Below, piece by piece: positions 41,520 through 51,701 of a stretch of 64,000 bases of DNA. Below the pieces are notes generated by a model. The model worked only from the letters and a program-made list of their open reading frames with translations. It was not told the DNA's origin and did no database searches. The stretch is from Candidatus Poribacteria bacterium (GTDB lineage: Bacteria; Poribacteria; WGA-4E; WGA-3G), in the NCBI GenBank assembly GCA_022828145.1, contig JAJEJA010000073.1, positions 1 through 64,000 on the forward strand, read 5' to 3'. Both the position numbers and the translations under genes were made by a program. Each line of letters begins with the position of its first letter. The first letter of the stretch is position 1.

Positions 41520-43859
41520 CTACTTCAGTATTAACATTTTACGGGTAGCGGTAAACTGTCCGGCGGTGAGGGTGTAGAAGTATATGCCACTCGCGACCTG
41601 TTCTCCGGTATTGTTTTTGCCATCCCAGTAGTAAGCACGATCCGGATGATAATATAAACCCGCTGGTTGATGACCAATATCAATCTGTCGGATTAATTTA
41701 CCATCCCAAGTATAGATTTCTATCCGAACATCCTCAGGGGTCGAAAGTTGATAGGGTATCCACGTCTCAGGATTGAACGGGTTGGGATAGTTTTGAAAAA
41801 TCCGAGTCTTTTTAATAGTTCCCCATTTCGTGAACTGTTTACCATTAGGTTCAACGGCAGTCGGTTCATCTATAGATGTTTCCCACAATAAGATTGTACC
41901 ATCATTACTGGCACTGGCGAGTGTGCTGCCATCCGAACTGAAGGTCAACGTTGTGGTATAACTGCCACTATAGTTTCTGCCATTAAATTCTAAGAATGTA
42001 TGTAGAAGTCTGCCAGTATTGACATCCCATAGACGGACGGTGTTGTTTTTTGAACCGCTTGCAATCACATTACCACTCGGACTGAACGCAATACATCTAA
42101 ATGCAGCGCGATCGCTATCCTTAGTGATTGTGTTGCGTTGTTTTCCACTATGGACATCCCAGAAGGTGATATTCCCCGCTCTGATACCTGCAAGTATCTT
42201 ACCATCCGGACTGAAAGCCAGATTATCAGTATATCCTGCTTCCTTTGTCAACACACGTTGATGTGTTCCTGTTTCCACATTCCAAAGTCTGATTGTTTTG
42301 TCACGGCTGCAAGTTGCAATCAGTTTATCAACCGGACTCATCGCAAGGCTGCTTATGGGTAGTGAGTGTTCTGTTGGATGGAATACAGGCTTATAACCAA
42401 ATGTAGAGGGGAATGGAGCGTTGTAGGCATTAATTCTGTATCGTTCTGTGCCTGTTGCGAGATCAAAAATAGCAATGACAGAACTCCTACTATCTGCTCT
42501 TGTACTAAATTCACCAAGGGTAATTAAGCAGACTGCGGTGTTACCATCACGACTGAATAATACAGAGTCTATATCACCTATTAGACTCATAAATGTGTGT
42601 AGTTCCGAACCTGTATCTGCGTCCCATAGTCGCATCGTTCCATCAGCACTACCGCTTAAGATTGTATTATTATTCGGGTTGAAATCAAGGCTCAGGATGC
42701 AATCTGTATGTCCGCTGATGTTGCGTAATTGCGTGCCTGTTTGGGGGTTCCATATCTGGATCGATGTTCTGTTCCTATCGTTAAAAATCCTGTTTCCATC
42801 AGGACTCATTGCCATGGTATCAACGCCACCATAAGAATGTCCTGTGATTGTATTACGTATCGTGATGTTATCGGCATCCCGTATATCCCAGAACCGAATT
42901 GTGCCTTCTCTGCTTCTGCTTGCTAATGTTTTTCCATCAGGACTGAAAGCAATTTCCCGGACAGCACCTGTAGGCTCAGTCAGCTGATTTAATGGTAGTA
43001 GGTTGGATGGGTTCCAGAACTGAATAGTTCCATCTTGACTACAACTTGCTAATGTTTTTCCATCAGGACTGAATGCAATATCCAAAACTTCGTCTGGGTG
43101 CTGTGTGTTGATATTGCGCTGTTTCCAGGTGTTGATATGCCACAGACGGACGGTATTGTCTAATTCTACGGTGGCAATACGTCTTCCATCTGGATGCAAT
43201 GCAACGTTTTTGAACCCATCGGTATGTTCGGGGTAATATTCGGTGAAACTGCGTATAGATTCACCTGTCTCTACATCCAAAACATAGACGCTCTTACCAG
43301 AACCAGCGGTGGCAAGTAATTTGCTGTTTGAACTAAACGTGGCTTTGAAGACAAAGCCGTGATGCCGTGTGAAACGGTGAATGTATTCTCCGTTTTCTGC
43401 TTTCCAAAACTTGACATCTCCACCTGAGCCGCCACTTGCGATGGTCTTTCCATCTGGACTAAACGCAATGACACTGATGACAAAATGGCTATGTCCAAAG
43501 AATGTGCGGATCTGTGTACCTGTATTGACATCCCACATACATAAATAATTGCCGTTGATATCACTGACAAGTGTGTTTCCATCTGGACTGAAGGCGACAC
43601 TTTCAAAAACACCCGTTCCGCCGGTGAATAGGTCGAGCTCTTTACCTGTCTGTGCGTCGTATATCCAGATACCGATATCTGTTGCAACTGCCAGCTTTTT
43701 GCTGTCTGGTGAATAAGCGATATCATTAGCTCTGCCTTTGCCAAGACGCATTTTCGCACCATCCGGTAGATGGAATTGACCTGAGTCTTGTGAAAGACAA
43801 ACGGGTGTATTGATGTATGCGATTAAGAATGTTAGTATAATTGTGGATATATATTTCAT
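41520..43859 (-). CDS. Large secreted WD40 protein with FlgD-like C-terminal sorting domain
   Basis: 779 residues. A signal peptide (TIILTFLIAYINTPVCLS), then about 14 WD40 blades in two propellers (each with FSPDGK and IRFWD-like ends) to about 680. It then has AVEPNGKQFTKWGTIK, a motif shared with the ends of the two NPCBM proteins, and finally a FlgD/type-A-sorting-like domain (FQNYPNPFNPETWIPYQL, VRIEIYTWDGKLIRQID, VASGIYFYTLTAGQF, RKMLILK). FxNYPNPFNPxTxIxY is a hallmark of such domains in FCB bacteria, where they mark type IX cargo. AGGAAAC is before the ATG. Confidence 0.92.
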   Translation of the reverse strand: MKYISTIILTFLIAYINTPVCLSQDSGQFHLPDGAKMRLGKGRANDIAYSPDSKKLAVATDIGIWIYDAQTGKELDLFTGGTGVFESVAFSPDGNTLVSDINGNYLCMWDVNTGTQIRTFFGHSHFVISVIAFSPDGKTIASGGSGGDVKFWKAENGEYIHRFTRHHGFVFKATFSSNSKLLATAGSGKSVYVLDVETGESIRSFTEYYPEHTDGFKNVALHPDGRRIATVELDNTVRLWHINTWKQRNINTQHPDEVLDIAFSPDGKTLASCSQDGTIQFWNPSNLLPLNQLTEPTGAVREIAFSPDGKTLASRSREGTIRFWDIRDADNITIRNTITGHSYGGVDTMAMSPDGNRIFNDRNRTSIQIWNPQTGTQLRNISGHTDCILSLDFNPNNNTILSGSADGTMRLWDADTGSELHTFMSLIGDIDSVLFSRDGNTAVCLITLGEFSTRADSRSSVIAIFDLATGTERYRINAYNAPFPSTFGYKPVFHPTEHSLPISSLAMSPVDKLIATCSRDKTIRLWNVETGTHQRVLTKEAGYTDNLAFSPDGKILAGIRAGNITFWDVHSGKQRNTITKDSDRAAFRCIAFSPSGNVIASGSKNNTVRLWDVNTGRLLHTFLEFNGRNYSGSYTTTLTFSSDGSTLASASNDGTILLWETSIDEPTAVEPNGKQFTKWGTIKKTRIFQNYPNPFNPETWIPYQLSTPEDVRIEIYTWDGKLIRQIDIGHQPAGLYYHPDRAYYWDGKNNTGEQVASGIYFYTLTAGQFTATRKMLILK

Positions 43860-44250
43860 CTACGGTTTCCTATTAGGTGTTTTACACAGTTGTGCAATTT
43901 TTATGCCTGCACTGAAGGGAATATACATACGTAGTGTTGCACAATTCTGTGCATTCACCCGTTGTATTTGCAAGGACTGCACATATTTGTGCAGCCCTAA
44001 TACCTCTTATCCTGATAATCCTATAAATCAAGGTTCAGACAAATAACCATAACTTTACACACCCATGATGAATTTTAGATTGACATAATAGAAGCAACAT
44101 GTTATAATCTTTACAAAAAATGGAACAAGACAACAGAAGCGGTGTGTATATAGAATAAGAGAACAACATGTTATAATCTTTACAACATCCAAAGAATCAG
44201 ACCTAAACTGATGAAACAGAGAAAACATAAGAAAACAGAGGAAACACTAA
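43860..44250. other. Intergenic region with promoter and direct repeat
   Basis: Contains GCACAATTCTGTGC and CTGCACATATTTGTGCAG small palindromes (about 43950-43995), a mirrored TATCCTGATAATCC...GGTTCAGACAAATAA repeat relative to 28460, TAACTTTACACACCC at 44050-44064, and a 21 bp direct repeat AACATGTTATAATCTTTAC at about 44096 and 44165. No gene is seen. Confidence 0.6.
44080..44108 (+). promoter_or_regulatory. Consensus sigma70 promoter
   Basis: TTGACA (44080-44085), 17 bases, TATAAT (44103-44108): a perfect match to the consensus. It lies about 140 bases above the ATG at 44251. The -10 and flanks are repeated at 44165-44185 without a -35. Confidence 0.85.
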
Positions 44251-45306
44251 ATGAAAAACCTTTTGACAGTAATATTATCGTTACAATTTGTTTTCATTGC
44301 ACTCGGTTTTGCACAAGAGAGCTGAGGTGCGTGAAGCAACCCTACTATCCCACAAGGTGGGGGAAGTGAAGTTAGTCTAACTTCAGTAAACAAAAGATTT
44401 CAGGTGACTTTAGGTACACGAACATTTAATGCCAACGGTGGACATGAGGAAATTAAAGGGATCTCCTCTATTGGAAGTCTACCGGAAACTGTCGCTGCAC
44501 ATCGCCATGAAGTTGAGATGAATGTCGTCCGTTTTGATGTAGGATTAAGGTATCAGCTCAATAGTCGATTCCGTTTGGAAGCCATTGTCCCTTATGAGAT
44601 AAAAAATCAAAATGCAAGTATAGCTGGAATTGAAAACATCGTTGATCCTGAGGTGAGAAGAAAGATTTTACTGTATCAGAATATTCATCATAGAGACGCG
44701 ACATATCAGGGTTTTTCAGACTTTGATCTCTTGTTAGCATATAGTCAACACCGTCTCTTTCATGAGCACGGTATGTTTACTGCAAAAATTGGTACGACTA
44801 TCCCAGTTGGTAAGACTGAGGAGGATCCATGGATACTCGGCGATAAAGGACTGGAGCATCTTCATCTTCAATTCGGTACAGGTACATTCAACCCAATCGC
44901 AGATCTGCATTACAGTTTACCTCTATATGGCAGATTAAGAGCGAATGCAAGTATACGTAGTAAGGTTCCGTTCTATGAAAACAGCAAAACCTTTAAGGGA
45001 TCATGGGAAGTTACATACACGGGTGGGTTGACCTATCAGGTCGCTGATTGGCTTTCATTGCAGTCGAGTTATCTCGGTTTGTATCAATCTTATGCACATT
45101 GGGACGGTGAGATTGACATCAATACGGGGCTTCGGTTTAGCCTGGCATCATTAGGCGCGTCCATAGCGACACCCTACAATGTCCCTTTATCCATTACATT
45201 TATGTTACCCATTCAACAAGAAACACTATGGGACGACTCAGAACAGGGTAGTGATGCGTTTAAATTGGGATCATTGGTCTCGGTAACCGCAAACTATTCA
45301 TTTTAG
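44251..45306 (+). pseudogene. Outer-membrane-like beta-barrel protein with disrupted signal-mature junction
   Basis: The ATG at 44251 starts a perfect signal peptide (NLLTVILSLQFVFIALGFAQE) in the same frame as a 300-residue beta-strand-rich body from 44404 (VTLGTRTFNANGGHEE..., alternating aromatic strands, ending VSVTANYSF with a C-terminal Phe typical of barrel proteins). Between them are two TGA codons (44323 and 44332). The +1 frame over this stretch reads AEVREATLLSHKVGE, and the frame returns near a run of five G at 44356-44360, so two compensating one-base indels are the simplest explanation. Translation from the GTG at 44404 would give a protein without export signal. Confidence 0.7.
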
Positions 45307-45986
45307 TCAAGGGAGGTTTCTAACCACTCACGCAATACCCTTGCCATTTCAACAAAGACGTCCTCATCAGACTTACGTGAACGTTTCAACGTTTTGAATC
45401 CATGGTCAGCAGTGTCTATAAGATGAAGGGTTACCTTATCTCCAAGTCTCTCACAGACCGGTTCCAACAGTTCAAGTTTTGCCAACTTGTCGCGTGTTCC
45501 AGACAAGAATAACATCGGAATTGTCACATCAGAGAGGTGTTCGGCACGTTCAGTGCCTTCTTTACCTGAAGGATGCAGCGGGAAAGCAAAGAATACCAAT
45601 CCTTTAACATGTTCAATAGGTGCTTTTGCCACGGACATTGAGGACATACGTCCGCTATATGAATGTCCACCGACAAGTATTGATAATTCAGGTGCGGCTT
45701 GATATGCAGCAGCGGCAGCTGAGCGGACGGTCTGAAGGGCAACTGCTTCGGATTCTCGACCACCTCCACCCCGTTCCATATATGGAAACTGGTAACGGAA
45801 TGTTGCAATGTCTATGTCTGCTAACCTTTCAGATATAGTTTGTAACGTTGAACTTTGCATATTTGTACCTGACCCGTGTCCAAGTATTAATATCCATTTA
45901 GCGTTATCTGGACGTATAAGAATTGACGATACTTCCCCTTTTTCTGGTGTTGCGATAAATTTAGACTCTATTGCTTCATAAGCCAC
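45303..45986 (-). CDS. Alpha/beta hydrolase, TEX30/KANSL3-like
   Basis: A 227-residue hydrolase. The oxyanion region is LILGHGSGTNMQSS, the nucleophile Ser is in GGHSYSGRMSS (about 113), the Asp in LSGTRDKL (about 172), the His in DTADHGF (about 203). YQFPYMERGGGGRES matches the TEX30/KANSL3-like group (dienelactone-hydrolase-related). GTG start with AGGAG eight bases upstream. Its stop codon overlaps the stop of the convergent gene by 4 bases. Substrate unknown. Confidence 0.88.
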   Translation of the reverse strand: MAYEAIESKFIATPEKGEVSSILIRPDNAKWILILGHGSGTNMQSSTLQTISERLADIDIATFRYQFPYMERGGGGRESEAVALQTVRSAAAAAYQAAPELSILVGGHSYSGRMSSMSVAKAPIEHVKGLVFFAFPLHPSGKEGTERAEHLSDVTIPMLFLSGTRDKLAKLELLEPVCERLGDKVTLHLIDTADHGFKTLKRSRKSDEDVFVEMARVLREWLETSLD

Positions 45987-46084
45987 TTATATTTTCTCCT
46001 AATTTGTGGTGATTTCACTTACTAATTATATCATAGATCCAGACTTATGGGCATGAAATTTGTAGACATGATTATCTTAATCAG

Positions 46085-46114
46085 TTGACAATTAAGTTTC
46101 TATTTCATTATACT
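46085..46114 (+). promoter_or_regulatory. Sigma70 promoter of the LRR gene
   Basis: TTGACA (46085-46090), 18 bases, TATACT (46109-46114), about 80 bases above the LRR start codon. Confidence 0.7.
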
Positions 46115-46196
46115 TTGCATAGAATCTACACTTATGAAAGCAAATCCACGACCATCAGGATGCTGATATCCTATCTCATTATTGGAGGATTTTACT

Positions 46197-48368
46197 GTGA
46201 GAAAAATGATACCCTTTATTGCGATTCTATTATTGATCATTGGTTGTTCAACAAAACAGCAAATTGAGAATCCTGAAAAGAACATTGAAATAGAATCTGA
46301 TTCACAAAAACAGGAAAACGTTATTCAGAAGCAGACGCAGACAATCATAAATATTGAAGAAGTCAATACGCCTTCAAAAGAAAACCAGATTACACCTTCA
46401 GACACGTCAACTAAACCATCTGAATCACAGAAGCCAAAAATACCTACCAAGACCGATACACCTATAACTCCAACACCTGAACCCATTAGACCAATTACAC
46501 CGGTGAAACCTGTTAAGCATATAACTCCAATAGAAGCAGTGGAAGAGGATGTAAATGATCCTGTTGATACGCAAGAAACGACCTCAACTTTAATTGCTCA
46601 AATTCCTGATCCAAACCTATCTGCGGCGATTCGAGAATCGCTGGGAATGCCTCCAGATAATCCCCTGTCAAAAGAGGACTTGAAAGAACTGAAAACACTG
46701 TTTGCTGCCAATAGGGGTATAGTTGATATTACAGGTATTGAGAATGCAACTAATCTAATAGACTTAAGACTGGATGGGAATGATCTATTGAACCTAACGC
46801 CGCTGGCAGGATTAAAAAATTTGACACGTCTTTCATTGATGAGCAATCAGTTAACGGATATTGGTTCGCTTCAAGGACTATCACAATTAACCCACTTAAT
46901 GCTCGGACACAATAACATCCAAGATATATCACTACTGAAAGGATTAACACGTCTGAAACTCCTTTTTTTAGCAAAAAATCAGATTGAAGACCTATCAGGA
47001 CTTGAGAATTTGAAGCAATTGGAGAGTTTAGAACTATTCGGTAATAAGATAAATGAATTAACACCGTTGAAGGATCTTAATCAACTGAAACACTTATATC
47101 TTATGGAATGTGGCATAAGCGATCTGAAGCCATTACAAGGCTTAACCGAACTTACTCACCTGATGCTCAAATATAATAAGATAACTGACATATCACCACT
47201 CTCAGGATTGGTTAATCTAAAGGATTTAACCATGGATTATAATCTTATTAGCGATATTACACCACTAAACAGAATGAGAAAACTGAATCATCTGTCCCTG
47301 AATCGTAATAAAGTCACAGATATTAAGTCATTAGCAACTATGTTAGAGCTTAATAAACTGTACTTGAGTGAGAATAACATATCCGATATTACACCTCTTG
47401 CAGCATTGACTCAACTGAATGAATTAACTTTGGGTAGGAATCAAATAAGTGATATTAGACCACTTTCAAACCTATATAACCTAAACAAGCTAATGCTCTT
47501 TTCTAATAAAATCAATGATGTTACGCCTCTTGCGGAGTTAAATCGGCTGCGAACACTTTCACTTAACGTCAATCAGCTAAGCAGCATTGTTGCACTTGCA
47601 AACTTGTCAGGATTGCGTTCTTTGGAGTTGGCTGGAAATAGAATCACAGACGTTACGCCTTTGTCGTCTTTAAACAGACTCACTTTTTTAGGACTTGGTA
47701 ATAATCAGATAAGTAATATAACGCCGCTTATGAAATTAACGAGGCTTAATTCATTAGTTCTTGAAAACAATCTAATACGCGATATTACACCGATTTCTGC
47801 ACTAACTCAGCTGAAGTTCATAAGGTTTAGCAATAATCAGATTGAGGATATAACACCACTCATTAGAATATCTCAATTAAAGGATTTAAGACTTGAAGGG
47901 AATAGAATAAGTAACATTGAACCACTGGCAGAATTTAGTGATTTAACTCAGGTAAGACTTCAAAAAAATCCAATCAAGGATCTATCACCTCTTAGTGAAT
48001 TGACAAAACTAAGTCAGTTAGGAATAGGAGAGAATGAATTTACAGATCTGACACCTATTGCCACTTTAAGTAATCTCAGAGTACTTAGATTCAGCAATTC
48101 TCAACTCGTTGACTTAACACCACTAAAGACATTAACGCAACTCCAAGTACTAATAATCTCAAACAATAGAATCAAAGATCTGACACCTATTGCAGTATTG
48201 GAAAATATTCGGCACTTAAACATAGAACAGAATCAGATAACTGATATCAGCATTATAGAAAACTTAAAAAATTTAGTATATATCTCAATTTCAGGGAATC
48301 CTATTCAGGATATGTCCCAAATAGAGAAAGTCAAGAAACTGAATCCACAATTGAAGGTGAAAATGTAA
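46197..48368 (+). CDS. Internalin-type leucine-rich-repeat lipoprotein
   Basis: A 723-residue protein from the GTG at 46197, chosen for the GGAGG eight bases upstream. Lipoprotein signal (MIPFIAILLLIIGC), a Thr/Pro/Lys-rich linker to about 125, then about 22 LRRs of 22 residues of the internalin/SDS22 class (LTxLxxLxLxxNxIxDIxPL). The repeat array is uninterrupted to the end, with a short KLNPQLKVKM tail. It probably sits on the cell surface and binds proteins. It is convergent with the UxaA gene 14 bases away. Confidence 0.94.
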   Translation: MRKMIPFIAILLLIIGCSTKQQIENPEKNIEIESDSQKQENVIQKQTQTIINIEEVNTPSKENQITPSDTSTKPSESQKPKIPTKTDTPITPTPEPIRPITPVKPVKHITPIEAVEEDVNDPVDTQETTSTLIAQIPDPNLSAAIRESLGMPPDNPLSKEDLKELKTLFAANRGIVDITGIENATNLIDLRLDGNDLLNLTPLAGLKNLTRLSLMSNQLTDIGSLQGLSQLTHLMLGHNNIQDISLLKGLTRLKLLFLAKNQIEDLSGLENLKQLESLELFGNKINELTPLKDLNQLKHLYLMECGISDLKPLQGLTELTHLMLKYNKITDISPLSGLVNLKDLTMDYNLISDITPLNRMRKLNHLSLNRNKVTDIKSLATMLELNKLYLSENNISDITPLAALTQLNELTLGRNQISDIRPLSNLYNLNKLMLFSNKINDVTPLAELNRLRTLSLNVNQLSSIVALANLSGLRSLELAGNRITDVTPLSSLNRLTFLGLGNNQISNITPLMKLTRLNSLVLENNLIRDITPISALTQLKFIRFSNNQIEDITPLIRISQLKDLRLEGNRISNIEPLAEFSDLTQVRLQKNPIKDLSPLSELTKLSQLGIGENEFTDLTPIATLSNLRVLRFSNSQLVDLTPLKTLTQLQVLIISNNRIKDLTPIAVLENIRHLNIEQNQITDISIIENLKNLVYISISGNPIQDMSQIEKVKKLNPQLKVKM

Positions 48369-48382
48369 TGCTTCTTCAAGGA

Positions 48383-51076
48383 TTACATTGAAACACCTAA
48401 CAACCCTCTTGTCAACTGAAAGTCGGTATTTCCTTTACCATGCAACTTTGGTGTATATCGGCGAGATGCGGTTTCAGTTATCAGTTTCAATATCTCATTG
48501 ACATCTGTAGATTGTAGGTCTAAATCTGATCCATATTTTATCTGTGTGTTAGCATCTGTGGATGCTTGTAATAACGGAATCATTTCGTGGGATTGTAATG
48601 GTGAACCTATTATATGAGCAAACGCGAGTTCTACGCCGGTTGCACCTAATCCTGTTAGTGTTTCTGTGGGTTGATCTGTTGGCGTTTCCATAATATGTAA
48701 ACCGCTTTTTTCAAAACGTTGTCCATAAGCTAAAGATGGTGTTGAATTCAGTGAATCTGACAGGAAAGTTGCATTAGTAGGTACAACAACTGTTCCGCCT
48801 TCTGAGACTATTGTCTCTGTCAATTTCATGAGAGCTTCTGATACTGTTTTGGATGATTTTCCTGCAGAGGTTATCGCTATTGACAGATGCTCTAATCCTG
48901 CATCTATAATCGGAATCGACTGTTTATCACTTAATTGGTCGATAAACCATGTCTGGACTTTCTCTACAACTGTATCAATGCCGCCATCCAGTTGTATACT
49001 TGCCCATCCAAAATTGTCAGGAGAAATCCCCAGTTTCTGTATTTCATGTTGCATGTGATCGTTGTGTGTCTTTTCACATCCATGTTCAAGCAATAACCCG
49101 AGTGCGACAGTGGGATGGGTTAGATGTCCGATCATCGTTCGCATATAGATCTCTTCTGATCGTCCGCTTGATACACCACAACCTTCAGTATGGGGGAGTG
49201 CAATGAAACGTGAAATACCCTGTTCTTGACCGATCTTCTTATCGTTGCATCGGTGTGCGATCATCTGTGCAATCTGTCCTGAACAGAGACTTGTTGGCAG
49301 AATCAATGCTAATTGTTCAGATCGGTAACCGTTTGATGTTTGAAATGCGCGAAATGTAAAATCATAAGTTGGCAGTTCAGAATCTATCGTCTTCGTAAGC
49401 TGAATTGGTTCACCAGACTTAACTTCAGACGATTCAAATACCGGTGTTAGATCCGTATCTTCTGTCTGTTTCCAATCTCGCCATATAGATACTTGGGAGT
49501 GTCCAGCTTTTTCACCAGCGGAACGTTCACCAGAAGCCACTTTGACAGTGAGTTCCAGCGTCTCTTCACCCAGTTGTTCCATGGGTGTTCCGGTTAGATA
49601 TGCCCCTGCATTTACATCCATATCTGCTTGAAGCATTTCGTACCGCTCAGTAGTCGTGACGATTTTGATGGTAGGTACAAAAGGAAAATTTGTGATTGAC
49701 CCGTTACCGGTAACAAAGAAGATCATATTTGAACCAGATGCTACCTGTCCAGCGATACTCTCTAAGTCATTACCGGGACTGTCCATAAAATAATACCCTG
49801 GTTTGTCCATCAATTCACTGTAGTTGATGACATAATCCAAACAGACATCTGGATGTCGTTTCATCGCTGCACCGATTGACTTTATTGCGATGTTATAGAG
49901 ACCTCTATAGTTATTTCCGCCAGATGGATTTCCTTCTGCTGAATGTCCATGCCAGTGCACACGTTCTTTAAATGTCTCTATAGTATTGAGAAATTCTTTT
50001 GCAGTTTGAATGTCTCTAACATTCTGTAGTAGATATTCTTCTGCTCCTATAAGTTCATCAGTTTCTGCAAGATTTGCACAACCGCCATATCTTATTACAT
50101 CCTTCGCGACATAAGCTGCGAGTGGATTCCCTGAAACACCAGAAAAAGCATCAGAACCACCACACTGCAATGCGATTTTTAGATGTTTTAAGGATTGCTG
50201 GGTACGTTGTGTCCTATCAACTACCTCTAACCAATTCTTTATTCTCTGCTCTCCTCTGTCTATGTTAGCATCGAAACTTCCGATGATTCTAAAGAATTCG
50301 TGATGAACATTTCCAATTTCATATCCCTCGCGCAGCATATACTCTCTGAGCATGTCATTGTTAACAGATTCTGTTCCATAGTCAACAAGTAGGATAGCAC
50401 CAATGTTTGGGTGGGTTGTGAAACCTGAGAGTGTCCTGAGTAACAGATCTAAGTTATTGGGCGTACTGTTTTCTCCACCCTCAGTATGTGCTAAGTAAAC
50501 TATACCGTCGATGTTTGTATAGTTGTTAGTCAAAGCTCTACATCTATCCGTGAGGATTCTTGAGAACGCGGAAGTGCGTGCTGTTGTCCCCATAACGACG
50601 ATGTAGTTTCGTGTACCAACACCCCGTTTTCCGGGTCTTTTATAGCCTAAGAAATGTCGTTCGTCTTCATATTGCGCTATTTGTCTCCCTGGCTCAAACT
50701 GCTCTTTATCCAAAACATAAGTTTTCATTTTGTCTTTAAAGTTTGAACTTGAAGGCAGCTCAAAATCGAGGTTACGTATAGAGAGCGAATCTATCATTTT
50801 CCGATTGCACACATAGTTGCCGGGAACAATTGCTTGTGAAGCGTAACCAAATGGTAATCCCCATGACAATAACGGTTCATCTTCATCTATGTGTTGTATA
50901 GCAAATCGATGTCCTTCTAAGACAGTATGTGAAAGAGTCAGCTCATCAGTATCATTTTGTATCCGTGTGCCTGCCTCAAGTCGTTGCGTGGCAATAGCCA
51001 CGTTATCATTAGGTGTAGGCAACCTTGCAACGTCTGCAAAATTATGATGAGAGGGAACGAGTGACATATTATCCAT
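48383..51076 (-). CDS. Tandem UxaA-family (altronate dehydratase-like) protein
   Basis: An 897-residue protein, nearly twice the usual large subunit. An N-terminal SAF domain (about 20-105, TQRLEAGTRI..., LSWGLPFGYASQAIVPGNYV), then the large UxaA domain (about 130-545) with GVGTRNYIVVMGTT, LAHTEGGENSTPN and QCGGSDAFSGVSGNP. A second UxaA-like domain (about 580-890) repeats the start of the first: LILPTSLCSGQIAQMIAHR, LPHTEGCGVSSG, LLEHGCEKTHND. It probably dehydrates a sugar acid. The O-methyltransferase gene lies 12 bases upstream on the same strand. Confidence 0.87.
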   Translation of the reverse strand: MDNMSLVPSHHNFADVARLPTPNDNVAIATQRLEAGTRIQNDTDELTLSHTVLEGHRFAIQHIDEDEPLLSWGLPFGYASQAIVPGNYVCNRKMIDSLSIRNLDFELPSSSNFKDKMKTYVLDKEQFEPGRQIAQYEDERHFLGYKRPGKRGVGTRNYIVVMGTTARTSAFSRILTDRCRALTNNYTNIDGIVYLAHTEGGENSTPNNLDLLLRTLSGFTTHPNIGAILLVDYGTESVNNDMLREYMLREGYEIGNVHHEFFRIIGSFDANIDRGEQRIKNWLEVVDRTQRTQQSLKHLKIALQCGGSDAFSGVSGNPLAAYVAKDVIRYGGCANLAETDELIGAEEYLLQNVRDIQTAKEFLNTIETFKERVHWHGHSAEGNPSGGNNYRGLYNIAIKSIGAAMKRHPDVCLDYVINYSELMDKPGYYFMDSPGNDLESIAGQVASGSNMIFFVTGNGSITNFPFVPTIKIVTTTERYEMLQADMDVNAGAYLTGTPMEQLGEETLELTVKVASGERSAGEKAGHSQVSIWRDWKQTEDTDLTPVFESSEVKSGEPIQLTKTIDSELPTYDFTFRAFQTSNGYRSEQLALILPTSLCSGQIAQMIAHRCNDKKIGQEQGISRFIALPHTEGCGVSSGRSEEIYMRTMIGHLTHPTVALGLLLEHGCEKTHNDHMQHEIQKLGISPDNFGWASIQLDGGIDTVVEKVQTWFIDQLSDKQSIPIIDAGLEHLSIAITSAGKSSKTVSEALMKLTETIVSEGGTVVVPTNATFLSDSLNSTPSLAYGQRFEKSGLHIMETPTDQPTETLTGLGATGVELAFAHIIGSPLQSHEMIPLLQASTDANTQIKYGSDLDLQSTDVNEILKLITETASRRYTPKLHGKGNTDFQLTRGLLGVSM

Positions 51077-51088
51077 TATTTTGCACCT

Positions 51089-51658
51089 CTAATGTCGAAA
51101 AATGCTGACTTCAATTGCATCCTTCTTTACCCAAGGCAAATCAATATCAAACCAGTGGGTTTCACTCTGATATGTTGTTCTCACATGTTCAAGATAATCT
51201 GCCATAGAGTCTGCCCCGATACCCACATTGTCTGCCAGAATAATTGCGGGATTCGTTAGCTGCGGTTCAATAGCCTTAAAACATGGATAGTAATTGTCAA
51301 AGTTGTTGTCAAGAAAAAGAAAGTCCACAGGTTCTTTTATACTTTTTAGTATTTTCTGTGCATCTCCGATACGAGAATCAACGATGTCTGATGCACCTAC
51401 GCGTTCAAAACTGGCTCTTGCTTTCTCAGCGCGTTGTGCATCAATTTCAACAGTAATTAATCTTCCAGTACCGATTTCCTTAAGCACTCTTAGTATCCAC
51501 AGCCCGGAATATCCAATTGCTGTCCCACATTCAACGATCAGAGAGGGTTTTGCTTCTTCTACACATTTTGCAACAAACTTTGCCTTTTCGGGTCCTAACA
51601 TAGGAATTCTATCTACTCTGCACTGCTCTTCTACCTCTTTAATAACGTGTTCAAACAT
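51089..51658 (-). CDS. Class I SAM-dependent O-methyltransferase
   Basis: A 189-residue methyltransferase of the COMT/O-methyltransferase-3-like class. The SAM-binding motif is VECGTAIGYSGLWIL, with the acidic ribose contact in LITVEIDAQRAEKARASF and motif II/III regions DSRIGDAQKIL and VDFLFLDNNFDNYYP. AAAGGAGG precedes the ATG. Substrate not evident; the neighbour UxaA suggests sugar-acid metabolism, but this is weak. Confidence 0.88.
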   Translation of the reverse strand: MFEHVIKEVEEQCRVDRIPMLGPEKAKFVAKCVEEAKPSLIVECGTAIGYSGLWILRVLKEIGTGRLITVEIDAQRAEKARASFERVGASDIVDSRIGDAQKILKSIKEPVDFLFLDNNFDNYYPCFKAIEPQLTNPAIILADNVGIGADSMADYLEHVRTTYQSETHWFDIDLPWVKKDAIEVSIFRH

Positions 51659-51701
51659 ATAATCCTCCTTTTGGGTATAATAGTTTTGTCACCTTTTTTC
51701 A

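Noticed and set aside
44323-44334. Two TGA codons as selenocysteines in the barrel protein
   Set aside because: Sec at two close sites in a non-redox junction is unlikely; no SECIS-like loop is seen and the +1 frame explains the stretch better.
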